From Marivita sp. (GTDB taxonomy: Bacteria; Pseudomonadota; Alphaproteobacteria; Rhodobacterales; Rhodobacteraceae), in contig NZ_JAIPUT010000011.1 in NCBI RefSeq assembly GCF_020055635.1, positions 28,920 to 92,919 of the forward strand: 64,000 nt of DNA, read 5' to 3'. Positions within the stretch are counted from its first letter, which is position 1. Each line of letters starts with the position of its first letter. A program made the translations under genes and the position numbers. The notes beneath the pieces are model-generated. The model ran no database searches, had not been told where the DNA came from, and saw only the letters and a program-made list of their open reading frames with translations. Of this stretch, positions 8,274 through 17,275 are shown in pieces.

Positions 8274-10019
8274 TCAGCGCATTTCCTCGACCGGTGTGAC
8301 GCCCAAGATACCAAGGCCCGCGGAAATAACAACAGAGACAGCCCGCGCGAGGGCGATTTTCGCCTGTGTGGCGTCGGTGTTGCCTTCCTGCAAAAAGCGC
8401 AGTTCGGGCACGTCGTTGCCCTTGTTGTAGAGCGCGTGCAGATCCGAGGCGAGTTCGTAGAGGTAGAACGCCACCCGGTGCGGTTCGTTGGTGCGCGCGG
8501 CGATTTCCACAAGGCGCGGCCATTCGGCGAGTTTGCGCGCCACGGCCAGTTCGCTGTCATGGGTCATGCCCGACAGATCGACTCCGGCCAGCGTGGCGTC
8601 ATCGACCGTGACACCGGCCTCGACCGCCTTGCGCAAGACCGAATGCACGCGGGCATTGGCGTATTGCACGTAGAAGACCGGGTTGTCCTTGGACTGTTCC
8701 AGCACCTTGTCGAAATCGAAATCCAGCGGCGCGTCGTTCTTGCGGGTCAGCATGTGGAACCGCGTCACGTCCGGCCCCACCTGTTCGACCACGTCGCGCA
8801 GGGTGACGAAGGTCCCTGCCCGCTTGGACATCTTGAACGGCTCGCCGTTCTTGAAGAGCTTCACAAGCTGCGTCAGCTTGATGTCGAGCGGCGTCCTGCC
8901 ATCCGAGAGCGCGCTGACCGCGGCCTTCATCCGCTTGACATAGCCGCCGTGATCCGCCCCGAACACGTCGATCAACAGGTCATAGCCGCGCTGCACCTTG
9001 TCGTAGTGATAGGCGATATCGGGGGCGAAATAGGTCCAGGAGCCATCCGATTTCATGATCGGCCTGTCCACGTCATCGCCGTGCTCGGTGGATTTGAACA
9101 GCGTCTGTTCGCGCGGTTCCCAATCTTCGGGTTTCTTGCCCTTGGGCGGTTCCAGCACGCCGCGATAGATCAGGCCCTTGTCCTTGAGGCTGTCGATGGC
9201 CGCTTCGATCAGGCCGGTGCCATAAAGCGACTTCTCGCTGAAGAACATGTCCATCTCGACGCCCAGCATGCCCAGGTCGGCACGGATCAGCAGCATCATC
9301 GCGTCGGTGGCGAAATCGCGCACCTCTTCCAGCCAGACATCCTCGGGCTGACCGACATAGGCGTCGCCAACCTTGTCCCTGAGCGCTTCGCCCACCGGGA
9401 TCAGGTAGTCGCCCGGATAGGTGCCATCGACAAAGGCGACCTCCTGGCCATGCGCCTCGAGATAGCGCAGGTAGACCGACCGGGCGAGCACATCGACCTG
9501 TGCGCCACCGTCGTTGATGTAGTATTCGCGCGTGACATCAAAGCCCGCGTAGGCCAGCAGGGACGCCAGCGCATCGCCGAAGACCGCGCCGCGCGTGTGC
9601 CCGACATGCAACGGGCCGGTCGGATTGGCCGAGACATATTCGACGTTGACGCGCCTGCCCTGCCCCATGCCGGATTTGCCGTAGGCCACACCCGACGACA
9701 GGATCGCCTTCGGCAGGCTCTGCCACACCGCATTGTCCAGACGCAGGTTCAGAAAGCCCGGCCCGGCCACCTCGGCGCTCGACACGCGGGGGTCGTCCGA
9801 CAGCCTGGCGGCCAGCGCCTCGGCGATGTCGCGCGGCTTTGCACCTGCGGGTTTCGCCAGCACCATCGCGGCATTGGTCGCCATGTCGCCATGCAGCGGG
9901 TCGCGCGGCGGTTCCACGGTCACATTGGCAAAGTCGAGACCACCCGGAATCGCGCCATCGGCCACCATCGCGTTCAGGCTGTCGATCACAAGCGTCCGGA
10001 TATCGGAGAAGAGGTTCAT
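8274..10019 (-). CDS. argS: arginyl-tRNA synthetase
   Basis: It charges tRNA-Arg. The 581-residue class I synthetase shows the N-terminal Add1 domain, the HIGH-type motif within [15 protein letters not shown] (HVGH), and KMSKRAG as the KMSKS-type loop. The C-terminal anticodon-binding domain carries [15 protein letters not shown]. It is the first gene of the minus-strand run argS-SPOR-nagZ-scpA-scpB. Confidence 0.97.
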   Translation of the reverse strand: MNLFSDIRTLVIDSLNAMVADGAIPGGLDFANVTVEPPRDPLHGDMATNAAMVLAKPAGAKPRDIAEALAARLSDDPRVSSAEVAGPGFLNLRLDNAVWQSLPKAILSSGVAYGKSGMGQGRRVNVEYVSANPTGPLHVGHTRGAVFGDALASLLAYAGFDVTREYYINDGGAQVDVLARSVYLRYLEAHGQEVAFVDGTYPGDYLIPVGEALRDKVGDAYVGQPEDVWLEEVRDFATDAMMLLIRADLGMLGVEMDMFFSEKSLYGTGLIEAAIDSLKDKGLIYRGVLEPPKGKKPEDWEPREQTLFKSTEHGDDVDRPIMKSDGSWTYFAPDIAYHYDKVQRGYDLLIDVFGADHGGYVKRMKAAVSALSDGRTPLDIKLTQLVKLFKNGEPFKMSKRAGTFVTLRDVVEQVGPDVTRFHMLTRKNDAPLDFDFDKVLEQSKDNPVFYVQYANARVHSVLRKAVEAGVTVDDATLAGVDLSGMTHDSELAVARKLAEWPRLVEIAARTNEPHRVAFYLYELASDLHALYNKGNDVPELRFLQEGNTDATQAKIALARAVSVVISAGLGILGVTPVEEMR

Positions 10020-10075
10020 GTCACACGTCCTTTGTTCGGCATGTCCTCTACCACCTTGGCGCGCCGCGTCAAATG

Positions 10076-11905
10076 TCAGGCTTGGCCCTCGGCGCGGGCG
10101 CGATGCTCTTTCTTCGGCAGCATGGCGATCAGGCGCGTGCCCCTGGTTTCCTTCGGCTGGTCCTCGGGTCCGAGAATGCGCAACGTGCCGCGCGGGCCGA
10201 TATCGGCGATCGGAATGCCTTCGGGATGGGTGTCGTACCAGTTCTGGAGGGTGAATTCGTCCGACAGCGTGGTGCTTCGGAATTCCCACCCGTCCCACAT
10301 GCGGCGCTGCACCTCCCAATAGGTCTCGCCTGCGCCAAGCGCCCGCCCGCCCAGTTTCGGCGGCAAGGCATAGCGCGCGGATTCCGAGGTGTCGCGGTTG
10401 AGCTGGTAGACGTTTTCGCGCCCGAATTCCGGCGCGAGATCGGTGGCGACCAGCGTGTTGTACGCGTCATTGTCGGTCGCGGCGATCACCGTGGCATAGG
10501 CCATCAGGTCAAGCCGGTGCTCGGCCCCTTCGGACAGGATGTCGCCGGTGTAGATCTGCAACCCGGCCGCGCGCGCGTCGCGCAAATGGCTGCGGTTCGG
10601 ATCCGAGATCATCACCGGCAGGTCGAGCTTGTTGAGAAGTGCGCCCAACTCCACGGTCCAGCGACTGCCTCCCACCAGCAGCACGCCGGGGGTCGTGGAC
10701 GCGGTGAGGCCCAGAAGCCGGGCAATCGGCTTGAGCGTGAAGCCATGCAACACCACCGTGCCCGCGACCAGCGCGAAGGCCAGGGTCGAGATCTGTGCCG
10801 CGTCCTCGATCCCGGCCTGCACCAGTCGGTCCCCGAAAAGCCCGGCCACCGCGACAAGGACCACCCCGCGCGGACCGGTGAAGGCCACCAGCAACCGTTC
10901 CCGCCACGGGACATCCGACAGCGCCAGCGACACCAGCACCGTCACCGGGCGGGCGAACAGGATCACCGCCATCACGGTCGCGAGCGTCTGCCAGTTCATG
11001 CTGAGCAGGGTTTCGCGGTTCATGTTGGCGGCCAGCAGAATGAACACGCCCGACACCAGCAGGATCGTCGCGTGTTCCTTGAAGCGGTGCATTTCGGCGT
11101 GGCTGGGCAGATGCGCGTTGGCGATCCAGACGCCCATGATGGTGACCGCCAGCAGCCCGCTTTCATGCAGCAGCGCGTCCGACGCGGCAAAGGCCACCAG
11201 CACGCTGACGAACAGGACCGGCACCTTCATGTATTCCGGGACCCAGCCACGCGAAAAGGATTTCGCCACGCCCCAGCCGCCGGCGAGCCCGACCAGCGTG
11301 GCGACAAGGATGCCGATGGCAAGCGTGGTGACGGCCTCTTGCACCGTCGCCGCGGTCTGCCCGACCAGCACCACCTGGAAAGCCAGGACGGCGGCCAGCG
11401 CGCCCACCGGGTCGTTGACGATGGCCTCCCATTGCAACAGCGCCGCCGGGCGACGTTTCAGACGCGCCTGCCGCAGCAGAGGGGCGATCACGGTAGGTCC
11501 GGTGACGATCATGATGCCGCCAAAGACCGACGCCGTGGCCCAGCTCAGACCGCCGACATAGTGCAGCACCCCGGCCGAGAGCAGCCATCCCACCGGACCG
11601 CCGATCAGGACAAGCCGTTTGACCCCGGTCGCGGCATCGGTCAGCGACTTGAAATTCAGCGTCAGCCCGCCTTCGAACAGGATGATCGCCACGGCAATCG
11701 CCACAATCGGTTGCAGCAGGTCCCCCATCGCGACCGACGGGTCCAGAAAGCCGAAGACCGGGCCGACCAGAAGCCCGGCCACCAGCATCAGAACGATGGC
11801 CGGCAGGTTGAGCCGCCAGGCAAGCCACTGGGCACCCACGCCAAGCGCCCCGACAAGGGCGAAGGCGGTGACCGGACTCAGTCCGACTTCGGAGGGCGTC
11901 GCCAT
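10076..11905 (-). CDS. cation:proton antiporter with C-terminal nucleotide-binding region
   Basis: A 609-residue membrane protein with about 12 hydrophobic segments in residues 10-395, including [12 protein letters not shown] and [16 protein letters not shown], both typical of CPA1-type sodium(potassium)/proton exchangers. From about residue 400 a TrkA-N-like Rossmann segment follows ([48 protein letters not shown]), which would make activity respond to a nucleotide. The glycine motif is degenerate (GGSRW). The start follows an AAAGGAA ribosome-binding site. Ion selectivity cannot be read from sequence. Confidence 0.88.
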   Translation of the reverse strand: MATPSEVGLSPVTAFALVGALGVGAQWLAWRLNLPAIVLMLVAGLLVGPVFGFLDPSVAMGDLLQPIVAIAVAIILFEGGLTLNFKSLTDAATGVKRLVLIGGPVGWLLSAGVLHYVGGLSWATASVFGGIMIVTGPTVIAPLLRQARLKRRPAALLQWEAIVNDPVGALAAVLAFQVVLVGQTAATVQEAVTTLAIGILVATLVGLAGGWGVAKSFSRGWVPEYMKVPVLFVSVLVAFAASDALLHESGLLAVTIMGVWIANAHLPSHAEMHRFKEHATILLVSGVFILLAANMNRETLLSMNWQTLATVMAVILFARPVTVLVSLALSDVPWRERLLVAFTGPRGVVLVAVAGLFGDRLVQAGIEDAAQISTLAFALVAGTVVLHGFTLKPIARLLGLTASTTPGVLLVGGSRWTVELGALLNKLDLPVMISDPNRSHLRDARAAGLQIYTGDILSEGAEHRLDLMAYATVIAATDNDAYNTLVATDLAPEFGRENVYQLNRDTSESARYALPPKLGGRALGAGETYWEVQRRMWDGWEFRSTTLSDEFTLQNWYDTHPEGIPIADIGPRGTLRILGPEDQPKETRGTRLIAMLPKKEHRARAEGQA

Positions 11906-11966
11906 AAGGGTTCCTTTCGGGATCGGGTCGGGATCGGGTCAGGGCGGGGATCAGGTTGGCACCGGG

Positions 11967-13127
11967 TCAGGATCGGGCGGAAATCAAATCGGCCCCGGTC
12001 AGCCGTGCATGTTCCTGAAGTGCGAAGCGGTCGGTCATGCCGGCAATGTAGTCGGCCACGATGCGCGCCAGTTCCGTCTCCGAGCGGATCTCGGCCACGT
12101 CCTTGCGCCACTGTTTGGGCAACATGGTGGGGTCCGACATGAACAGCGGGAACAGTTCGTTGATGACATGGGTGACCTGCGCGCGCATCTCGACCACGTC
12201 CGGCGCTCGGTACATGCGGTGGAACAGGAAGGTTCGGATCACCTTGAGATCGGACCACAGACCGGGCGAGAATTGCACCATCATCCGCCCCGCCGCGCGG
12301 ATGTCCTCGGGCGTCTGCGGGTCCAGTCCGGCCAGGTTGGCGCGGGTCACGGTGATGACGTCGCTGACCAGCACGCCGAAGAAGCGGCGCAGCGCCTCGT
12401 GCCGGCGACGATAGTAGTTGAGATCAGGATAAAGCCGATCCACTTCGGCAAAACAATCACTTACGATGGGAAGCTCGGCCAGTTCATCGGTCGAGAACAG
12501 CTCGGCCCGCAGCCCGTCATGCAGATCGTGGTGATTATAGGCCACGTCGTCGGCCAATGCGGCGACCTGCGCCTCTGCGCTGGCATGGGTGTGCAGCTCC
12601 AGGTCGTGCCGCAGGTTGTAGTCGGACAGCGCATAGGGCACCGGATCGCCCACCGGGCCATTGTGTTTGGCAAGGCCTTCAAGGGTTTCCCAACTGAGGT
12701 TCAGCCCGTCGAAATCGGCATAGTGCCGTTCGAGCGACGTCACGATGCGGATCGCCTGCGCGTTGTGGTCGAACCCGCCGTAAGGCTGCATCAGGGCATC
12801 GAGCGCGTCTTCTCCGGTATGCCCGAACGGCGGGTGACCCAGGTCATGCGCCAGCGCCACCGCCTCGGTCAGCTCCAGGTCCAGCCCCAGCGTCTTGGCG
12901 ATGGTGCGCGCCACCTGCCCCACCTCGATGGAATGGGTCAGCCGGGTGCGGAAATAGTCGCCCTCATGTTCGATGAAGACCTGTGTCTTGTGCTTGAGCC
13001 TCCGAAACGCCGAGGCATGGATGATCCTGTCCCTGTCGCGCTGGAAACACGAGCGGAATTCGCTTTCCTCTTCGGGGTAAAGCCTGCCCCGCGTCTTCGT
13101 CGGGTCGCACGCAAATCGCGCCGTCAT
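11967..13127 (-). CDS. dgt: deoxyguanosinetriphosphate triphosphohydrolase-like protein
   Basis: A 386-residue HD-domain phosphohydrolase that removes triphosphate from dNTPs. Metal-binding HD residues are visible in RLTHSIEVGQVART and VALAHDLGHPPFGHTGEDAL; RDRDRIIHASAFRRLKHKTQVF is the family N-terminal signature. It is the shorter 'dGTPase-like' form of about 380-400 residues. It is divergent from the Fe-S carrier gene at 13212. Confidence 0.93.
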   Translation of the reverse strand: MTARFACDPTKTRGRLYPEEESEFRSCFQRDRDRIIHASAFRRLKHKTQVFIEHEGDYFRTRLTHSIEVGQVARTIAKTLGLDLELTEAVALAHDLGHPPFGHTGEDALDALMQPYGGFDHNAQAIRIVTSLERHYADFDGLNLSWETLEGLAKHNGPVGDPVPYALSDYNLRHDLELHTHASAEAQVAALADDVAYNHHDLHDGLRAELFSTDELAELPIVSDCFAEVDRLYPDLNYYRRRHEALRRFFGVLVSDVITVTRANLAGLDPQTPEDIRAAGRMMVQFSPGLWSDLKVIRTFLFHRMYRAPDVVEMRAQVTHVINELFPLFMSDPTMLPKQWRKDVAEIRSETELARIVADYIAGMTDRFALQEHARLTGADLISARS

Positions 13128-13211
13128 CGCAGCACCGCCTGTTCTTGTTCCCTGTCCCGTTCGCCCTTATATTGTGTTACGCATACAAGTTAAAGCAAAC
13201 CCGAGGATGAC

Positions 13212-13535
13212 ATGCAGCTTCCACCGAAAGTGACCGAACGGGCCTTCGAACGCCTGTCGGAAATTGGCGCAAGCGCCGAGGGCATGGCGCTGCGCGTCGC
13301 CGTCGAGGGCGGCGGATGTTCCGGGTTCCAGTACGAGATCAAGCTCGACGCACCGGCAGAGGACGATCTGGTTCTCGAAGGCCAGGGCGAACGGGTCGTG
13401 GTGGATTCGGTGTCCCTGCCCTTTCTGGCCGATGCGGTGATCGACTTTTCCGAAGAACTGATCGGCGCCAGGTTCGTGATCCAGAATCCCAATGCCACAT
13501 CCTCTTGCGGATGCGGCACCAGTTTCTCGATGTAG
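13212..13535 (+). CDS. erpA: A-type iron-sulfur carrier (HesB/IscA/ErpA family)
   Basis: The 107-residue protein carries the three conserved cysteines of A-type carriers: one in GGGCSGFQY and two in SSCGCGTSF. It hands Fe-S clusters to apoproteins. I use the ErpA name tentatively; the sequence would also fit the broader HesB/IscA family. The gene stands alone, facing away from dgt and converging on the unknown gene at 13544. Confidence 0.9.
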   Translation: MQLPPKVTERAFERLSEIGASAEGMALRVAVEGGGCSGFQYEIKLDAPAEDDLVLEGQGERVVVDSVSLPFLADAVIDFSEELIGARFVIQNPNATSSCGCGTSFSM

Positions 13536-13543
13536 AGCGCGGG

Positions 13544-14620
13544 TCAGTGCGGGTGGGTTCCGCCATCTGCGCGCGCGAAGCCGTGAAAGAATTCCTCGAA
13601 ATGATGCGATGACGTTTCCGCCTGGGCAAGAACGGTCATCGCCTCGGGGGACAGACGTCCCTCCATGTGCATCCGCATGGTCATCCAGTCACCGCTGCGG
13701 GCGTCGTCCAGATGGAACATCGCCTCGGACATCTCGCGCATCGGGGCGGCCCGGTCCATGCTTCGGTCGAACCGCATGCGGCCCTCGACGAACCCCTTGG
13801 AAAACGCGCCATGGCCGGTCATCGCCTGGTGCCAGTTGCAGACCAGGAATTCGTGATAATCGTCCTGAACGCTGACCGCAGCGCCATCGGAGACCGAGAA
13901 CAGGGCGGTTTCACGGGTCAGCCAATCGGTCCAGAGCGCGGGCGGCACGTCGCCGGCATAATGCATGGCGATGCAGATTTCCGACAGCAGGTCGGCGTTC
14001 TGTTCGATGAAGGCAAGCAGCCCGGCAAAGTGCAGGCTGCGCCGGGCGGCCGCGTCCAGTTCCGGATCGCAGCGGCCATATTCGCTGAGATAGAACACGA
14101 TATGCGTCAGCTCGTACGCCGCCTTCTTGTTGGGCAGCGCAAAGGTGTCGGATCGCGCCATGAAGGCCCGCGCGCGGTGTTCGAGCGCCAGCACATCGTC
14201 GCTGGCCGACACGTCGCGGCGGGCAAAGAGGCGCACCGCTTCAAGTCGTTGCAGGTCGGACAGTTCGGCTTGTGGCAGGGTCTGGTCATGCGCCCACTGA
14301 ACCAGTTGCTCGGCCTGGTCGCCGGGCATCCCGAGATCCTCGAGATCGAGCGCGATCGACAGGAAGAACCGGTAATATTGCGGAAAGAACCGAAGACGTT
14401 TTCCGACGGTCTCGTAAAATCCCGCGTAGACATCCAGAGCCGCATCGCCCGGCGCCGTGCCGGTGCATTCCAGGATATTCAGGATCTCGGCGTTTTCCTT
14501 GAGCCAGAAAACATCGTCCCCGAAGCGGCGGTGCGTGGCAAAGCAGCTCAGAAGCGCGCCGAGGCGCGCTTCCTGTGAGTTGATCCGGGACGGGGGGGTA
14601 AGTTGGATGACGTTTGTCAT
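13544..14620 (-). CDS. 358-residue protein of unknown function, partner of the FTSAS-repeat protein
   Basis: I do not recognise a characterised family. The protein appears mainly helical and soluble, with no signal peptide. It has several aromatic/His-rich stretches (FFPQYYRFFLSIALDL, YELTHIVFYLSEYGR, CIAMHYAGDVPPALW, VCNWHQAMTGHGAF) and ends with HHFEEFFHGFAR. The repeated His/Glu placement would suit a metal-binding helical bundle, but this is only a guess. The ATG is fixed by TAGGAGG nine bases upstream, nearly identical to the ribosome-binding region of the repeat-protein gene 58 bases ahead of it; the two are likely one operon. A Pfam domain of unknown function may cover it (possibly DUF6902, from memory and unverified). 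Confidence 0.75.
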   Translation of the reverse strand: MTNVIQLTPPSRINSQEARLGALLSCFATHRRFGDDVFWLKENAEILNILECTGTAPGDAALDVYAGFYETVGKRLRFFPQYYRFFLSIALDLEDLGMPGDQAEQLVQWAHDQTLPQAELSDLQRLEAVRLFARRDVSASDDVLALEHRARAFMARSDTFALPNKKAAYELTHIVFYLSEYGRCDPELDAAARRSLHFAGLLAFIEQNADLLSEICIAMHYAGDVPPALWTDWLTRETALFSVSDGAAVSVQDDYHEFLVCNWHQAMTGHGAFSKGFVEGRMRFDRSMDRAAPMREMSEAMFHLDDARSGDWMTMRMHMEGRLSPEAMTVLAQAETSSHHFEEFFHGFARADGGTHPH

Positions 14621-14678
14621 GTTCCATGCCTCCTAGGGAAAAACAGGACGGCCACCCCGTCCCGGGTCAGTCGCGCGC

Positions 14679-15161
14679 TTACGATGCAGAGGTGAACAGG
14701 GCGCAGCCTTCGCCGTCGTCCGTGGTCTTGGCGGTGACAGGGCTCGATGCCGAGGTGAAGGCCTCGACCGCATCACCAGTGCGGGCGTCGGACGTGGTCG
14801 GCGTGGAGGCAGAGGTGAACGCCTCGACCGCGTCGCCAGTGCGGGCGTCGGACGTGGTCGGCATGGAGGCCGAGGTGAACGCCTCGACCGCGTCGCCGGT
14901 GCGGGCGTCGGACGTTGTCGGCGTGGAGGCCGACGTGAACGCCTCTACCGCATCGCCGGTCCGGGCGTCGGACGTGGTCGGCATGGAGGCTGAAGTGAAC
15001 GCCTCGACCGCATATCCCATGAGGGCGTGAGAGGCAGAAGGCAGCGACGCGGATGTGAACATTTCGGTCGCATCTCCGTGATGAAGATCCGCTTCACCTG
15101 CATTATTGCGCTGAGTCTGAACGGAAATCTCGGTAACGTCGAATTTACGAAGTGCGGTCAT
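14679..15161 (-). CDS. FTSAS-repeat protein (160 residues, tandem 20-residue units)
   Basis: The protein starts MTALRKFDVTEISVQTQRN (about 35 non-repetitive residues), then consists of 20-residue units of the form AVEAFTSAS[M/T]PTTSDARTGD, and ends exactly in FTSAS. FTSAS occurs seven times; the first and last copies sit in divergent surroundings, yet the word is kept. The only cysteine is six residues from the C-terminus (GCALFTSAS). The start is set by TAGGAGG seven bases ahead of the ATG. There is no hydrophobic signal segment. It lies directly upstream of the unknown gene at 13544-14620. The function is unknown; a multi-core peptide precursor or a repetitive scaffold are possibilities, not conclusions. 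A Pfam DUF may exist for it (possibly DUF6749, unverified). Confidence 0.78.
   Translation of the reverse strand: MTALRKFDVTEISVQTQRNNAGEADLHHGDATEMFTSASLPSASHALMGYAVEAFTSASMPTTSDARTGDAVEAFTSASTPTTSDARTGDAVEAFTSASMPTTSDARTGDAVEAFTSASTPTTSDARTGDAVEAFTSASSPVTAKTTDDGEGCALFTSAS
14761..15060. repeat. five tandem 60-bp units inside the FTSAS-repeat gene
   Basis: Four near-identical 60-bp units (14761-15000) are followed by a diverged fifth (15001-15060). Read on the minus strand, the four units differ at eight codon columns that are all synonymous and at one that is not: an ATG/ACG switch giving Met or Thr in strict alternation (T, M, T, M). The array is coding sequence, not a spacer array. Confidence 0.9.
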
Positions 15162-15504
15162 GGTATGGCCTCCTATTGGCTGGTTGAATGAGCCAAGGCT
15201 GGCACGTAAAAATTGAATAGTAGAAGCGAAAAAATCGTTAAACGTGTGTATTCGGCGATTATCCACACGAGCTTTCACCCCTAGGTTGTTCCGATTGCAC
15301 CGCTCCTCGAGTTATCAACAAGTTGCAGAAAACTGGGGATAACTTTCTGGCGGGGCGGTCCGGCTGTCTGTCGGGCCGGCGTCACGGGCGATTGAAGCCG
15401 CGACTCACCCGTGATGAAACAAGTTTCGCAGACGGATTCGGGGCGATCCCCGCTTGTGTGCGCTCCTGCTTCTTGGGATAGAGAGGCAATCCGGGAGGCC
15501 CTTT
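15162..15504. promoter_or_regulatory. gene-free divergent region with three DnaA-box-like 9-mers
   Basis: This 343-base interval lies between the repeat-protein gene and xthA, which point away from each other, so it must hold both promoters. It is locally AT-richer than its surroundings near 15180-15350. It contains TTATCCACA (15259-15267, a perfect consensus DnaA box), TTATCAACA (15312-15320, 8 of 9) and, on the minus strand, TTATCCCCA (15334-15342, 8 of 9). A 7-bp inverted repeat TCACGGG/CCCGTGA spans 15382-15414. No gene is apparent. Confidence 0.55.
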
Positions 15505-16287
15505 ATGAAAATCGCCACGTTCAACATCAACGGGATCAAGGCCCGCCTGCCCGCTCTGACGGATTGGTTGACCGAAAGCGCCCCTGACGTTGCGTTGCTT
15601 CAGGAAATCAAGTCGGTCGACGCAACATTCCCGCGCGAGGCTCTGGAAGATCTTGGATACCGGGTCGAAACCCACGGCCAGAAGGGTTTCAACGGCGTGG
15701 CGATCCTGTCGAAACTGCCGCTGGAAGACGTGACGCACGGATTGCCGGGCGATGACGGCGACGAACAGGCCCGCTGGATCGAGGCGACGGTGATCGGCGA
15801 CACCCAGGCGGTGCGGGTCTGCGGGCTGTATCTGCCCAATGGCAACCCGGCGCCGGGGCCGAAATACGATTACAAGCTGGCCTGGATGAAACGGCTCGAA
15901 GCGCGGGCGCGCGATCTGCTGGCAGACGAGATGCCCGCCCTGATGGCCGGTGACTACAACGTCATTCCGCAGGCTGAAGATGCGGCAAAGCCGGAAAGCT
16001 GGATCAACGACGCGCTTTTCCTGCCGGAAACCCGTGCGGCGTTTCGGCGCGTCCTGAATCTTGGATATACCGAGGCCTTTCGCGCCCGCACCCAAGGCGG
16101 CGGACATTATTCCTTCTGGGATTACCAGGCCGGCGCGTGGGAGCGGAACAACGGCATCCGCATCGACCATTTCCTTCTGTCGCCCGCCTGTGCCGACCTG
16201 ATGACAGAGTGCTGGATCGAAAGTGCGGTGCGCGGTCGTGACAAACCGTCGGATCACGTGCCGGTCTGGGTTTCGCTGACCGCTTGA
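15505..16287 (+). CDS. xthA: exodeoxyribonuclease III
   Basis: An AP endonuclease/3'-5' exonuclease of base excision repair, 260 residues, full length. Catalytic landmarks are LLQEIKS (metal-binding Glu), GLYLPNGNP (catalytic Tyr), AGDYNVIP (Asp/Asn) and PSDHVPVWV (Asp/His). The ATG follows GGGAGG by seven bases. It is divergent from the FTSAS-repeat locus. Confidence 0.96.
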   Translation: MKIATFNINGIKARLPALTDWLTESAPDVALLQEIKSVDATFPREALEDLGYRVETHGQKGFNGVAILSKLPLEDVTHGLPGDDGDEQARWIEATVIGDTQAVRVCGLYLPNGNPAPGPKYDYKLAWMKRLEARARDLLADEMPALMAGDYNVIPQAEDAAKPESWINDALFLPETRAAFRRVLNLGYTEAFRARTQGGGHYSFWDYQAGAWERNNGIRIDHFLLSPACADLMTECWIESAVRGRDKPSDHVPVWVSLTA

Positions 16288-16360
16288 AATACCGGGCTGC
16301 TTGCGGAATGGTCGACCGCGTCATACATCTTTGCAAAGTCCAGATACGGAGAACAGCGTC

Positions 16361-16603
16361 ATGGCCATCCAAGCGCAGGAAATCGAAGACCTGATCCGCG
16401 CGGAGTTCCCCAATGCCCGGATCACGATCACGGATCTGGCGGGCGACGGGAACCATTATGCCGCCGAAGTGGTCGACGAAAGCTTCAAGGGCAAGAACCG
16501 GGTCCAGCAGCAACGCGCGGTCTATGCGGCCCTCAAGGGCAAGATGGACGGATCGCAGGGCGAACTGCATGCCCTCGCCCTGACCACCAAGGCACCGGAC
16601 TGA
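16361..16603 (+). CDS. bolA: BolA-family protein
   Basis: The 80-residue protein has the BolA class II-type core: FPNARITITDLAGDGNHYAAEVV followed by FKGKNRVQQQRAVYAALKG, which matches the BolA F-x-G-x-x-R-V-x-x-x-R pattern. BolA proteins pair with monothiol glutaredoxins in Fe-S handling, and grxD lies 230 bases downstream in the same coupled run, which supports this partnership. Its TGA overlaps the next ATG (TGATG). Confidence 0.93.
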   Translation: MAIQAQEIEDLIRAEFPNARITITDLAGDGNHYAAEVVDESFKGKNRVQQQRAVYAALKGKMDGSQGELHALALTTKAPD

Positions 16604-16710
16604 TGCCAGCGCGGCTCTGGAACATCGCGATGATCCTGCTTGTCGGGCCGTTTGCCTGGTGCGTGTGGAAGACGCCGCATGCCGGGCCGACGGAAACGGC
16701 ACGACCATGA
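16603..16710 (+). CDS. 35-residue membrane micro-protein
   Basis: Translation from the ATG overlapping the bolA stop gives a 35-residue product with one hydrophobic helix (about residues 5-22: LWNIAMILLVGPFAWCVW) and a short polar tail. The start overlaps the upstream stop and its own stop overlaps the start of the next small gene (ATGA), the sign of real coupled translation. I know no family. It could anchor or modulate the BolA-glutaredoxin pair, or simply be a coupling leader. Confidence 0.55.
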   Translation: MPARLWNIAMILLVGPFAWCVWKTPHAGPTETARP

Positions 16711-16844
16711 TGACCTTCCTGATGAATACCTGGCCGATGTTTGCTGCCATCGGGCTTGTCACACTGATCACCATTGGCGCCACAATGCCCTATATCCGAA
16801 AGGACCGGGCCCGCCGAGACCACATGGAGAAAGACAATGACTGA
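16707..16844 (+). CDS. 45-residue membrane micro-protein
   Basis: Begins [18 protein letters not shown], with one transmembrane helix (about residues 8-28, ending TIGATMPYI) and a strongly charged tail ([15 protein letters not shown]). It overlaps the preceding 35-residue gene by four bases and the grxD start by eight. The tail contains the grxD ribosome-binding region (GGAGAAAGACA), which is a simple reason for part of its sequence. Probably a genuine small inner-membrane protein with the tail in the cytoplasm. Confidence 0.6.
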   Translation: MMTFLMNTWPMFAAIGLVTLITIGATMPYIRKDRARRDHMEKDND

Positions 16845-17199
16845 CGCGAAACAGAAGATCGAAGACACCGTAAAGGCCAATGACGTGGTGCTTTACATGA
16901 AAGGCACCAAGTCCATGCCGCAATGCGGGTTCTCCAGCCGGGTCGCGGGTGTGCTGAATTACATGGGCATCGACTTCAAGGACGTGAACGTCCTCGAGGA
17001 CGAGACCATCCGCCAGGGGATCAAGGATTTCTCCGACTGGCCGACCATCCCGCAGCTTTACGTCAAAGGCGAATTCGTCGGTGGCTGCGACATCATCACG
17101 GAAATGACCCTCTCGGGCGAGCTGGACCAGCTCTTCGAAGAGAACGGCGTGACCTATGACAAGGATGCGGCAGACAAGATCCGCCAGGCAAACGCCTGA
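16837..17199 (+). CDS. grxD: monothiol glutaredoxin, Grx4/GrxD type
   Basis: A 120-residue CGFS-type glutaredoxin: [16 protein letters not shown] carries the active-site/cluster-binding CGFS, followed by [20 protein letters not shown], the glutathione-binding part. It carries [2Fe-2S] clusters with BolA proteins. The start overlaps the preceding small gene by eight bases. A strong intrinsic terminator follows 25 bases after the stop. Confidence 0.96.
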   Translation: MTDAKQKIEDTVKANDVVLYMKGTKSMPQCGFSSRVAGVLNYMGIDFKDVNVLEDETIRQGIKDFSDWPTIPQLYVKGEFVGGCDIITEMTLSGELDQLFEENGVTYDKDAADKIRQANA

Positions 17200-17224
17200 G
17201 CCCCGGGCCAGTCTCTGGACATGA

Positions 17225-17253
17225 AAACGGCGCCCCGACAGGGCGCCGTTTTT
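17225..17253 (+). terminator. rho-independent terminator after grxD
   Basis: An 11-bp stem AAACGGCGCCC/GGGCGCCGTTT around the five-base loop CGACA, running into five Ts on the plus strand. The matching A-run on the other side means it could also serve the convergent zapA transcript. Confidence 0.9.
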
Positions 17254-17275
17254 CGTTCAACGGAATGCGTCGCCG

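Noticed and set aside
7293..10322. Very long plus-strand open frame opposite the SPOR gene and argS
   Set aside because: An antisense shadow common in GC-rich DNA; the opposite strand encodes complete, recognisable proteins.
13146..13170. LexA-like direct repeat upstream of dgt
   Set aside because: The two GTTC words are eight bases apart instead of the required seven.
14614..15030. A plus-strand reading frame through the 60-bp repeats giving AEVNAS-type repeats
   Set aside because: It shares wobble positions with the minus-strand gene, so synonymous changes alone cannot choose the strand. But it has one more amino-acid change between units, meets a stop in the diverged unit, and lacks the conserved terminal words and the strong ribosome-binding site of the minus-strand frame.
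14761..15060. Possible CRISPR-like array because of regular 60-bp spacing
   Set aside because: Units are contiguous with no unique spacers and encode a continuous protein.
15259..15342. Chromosomal replication origin
   Set aside because: Only three DnaA-like boxes, no long AT-rich unwinding region, and none of the usual origin neighbours.
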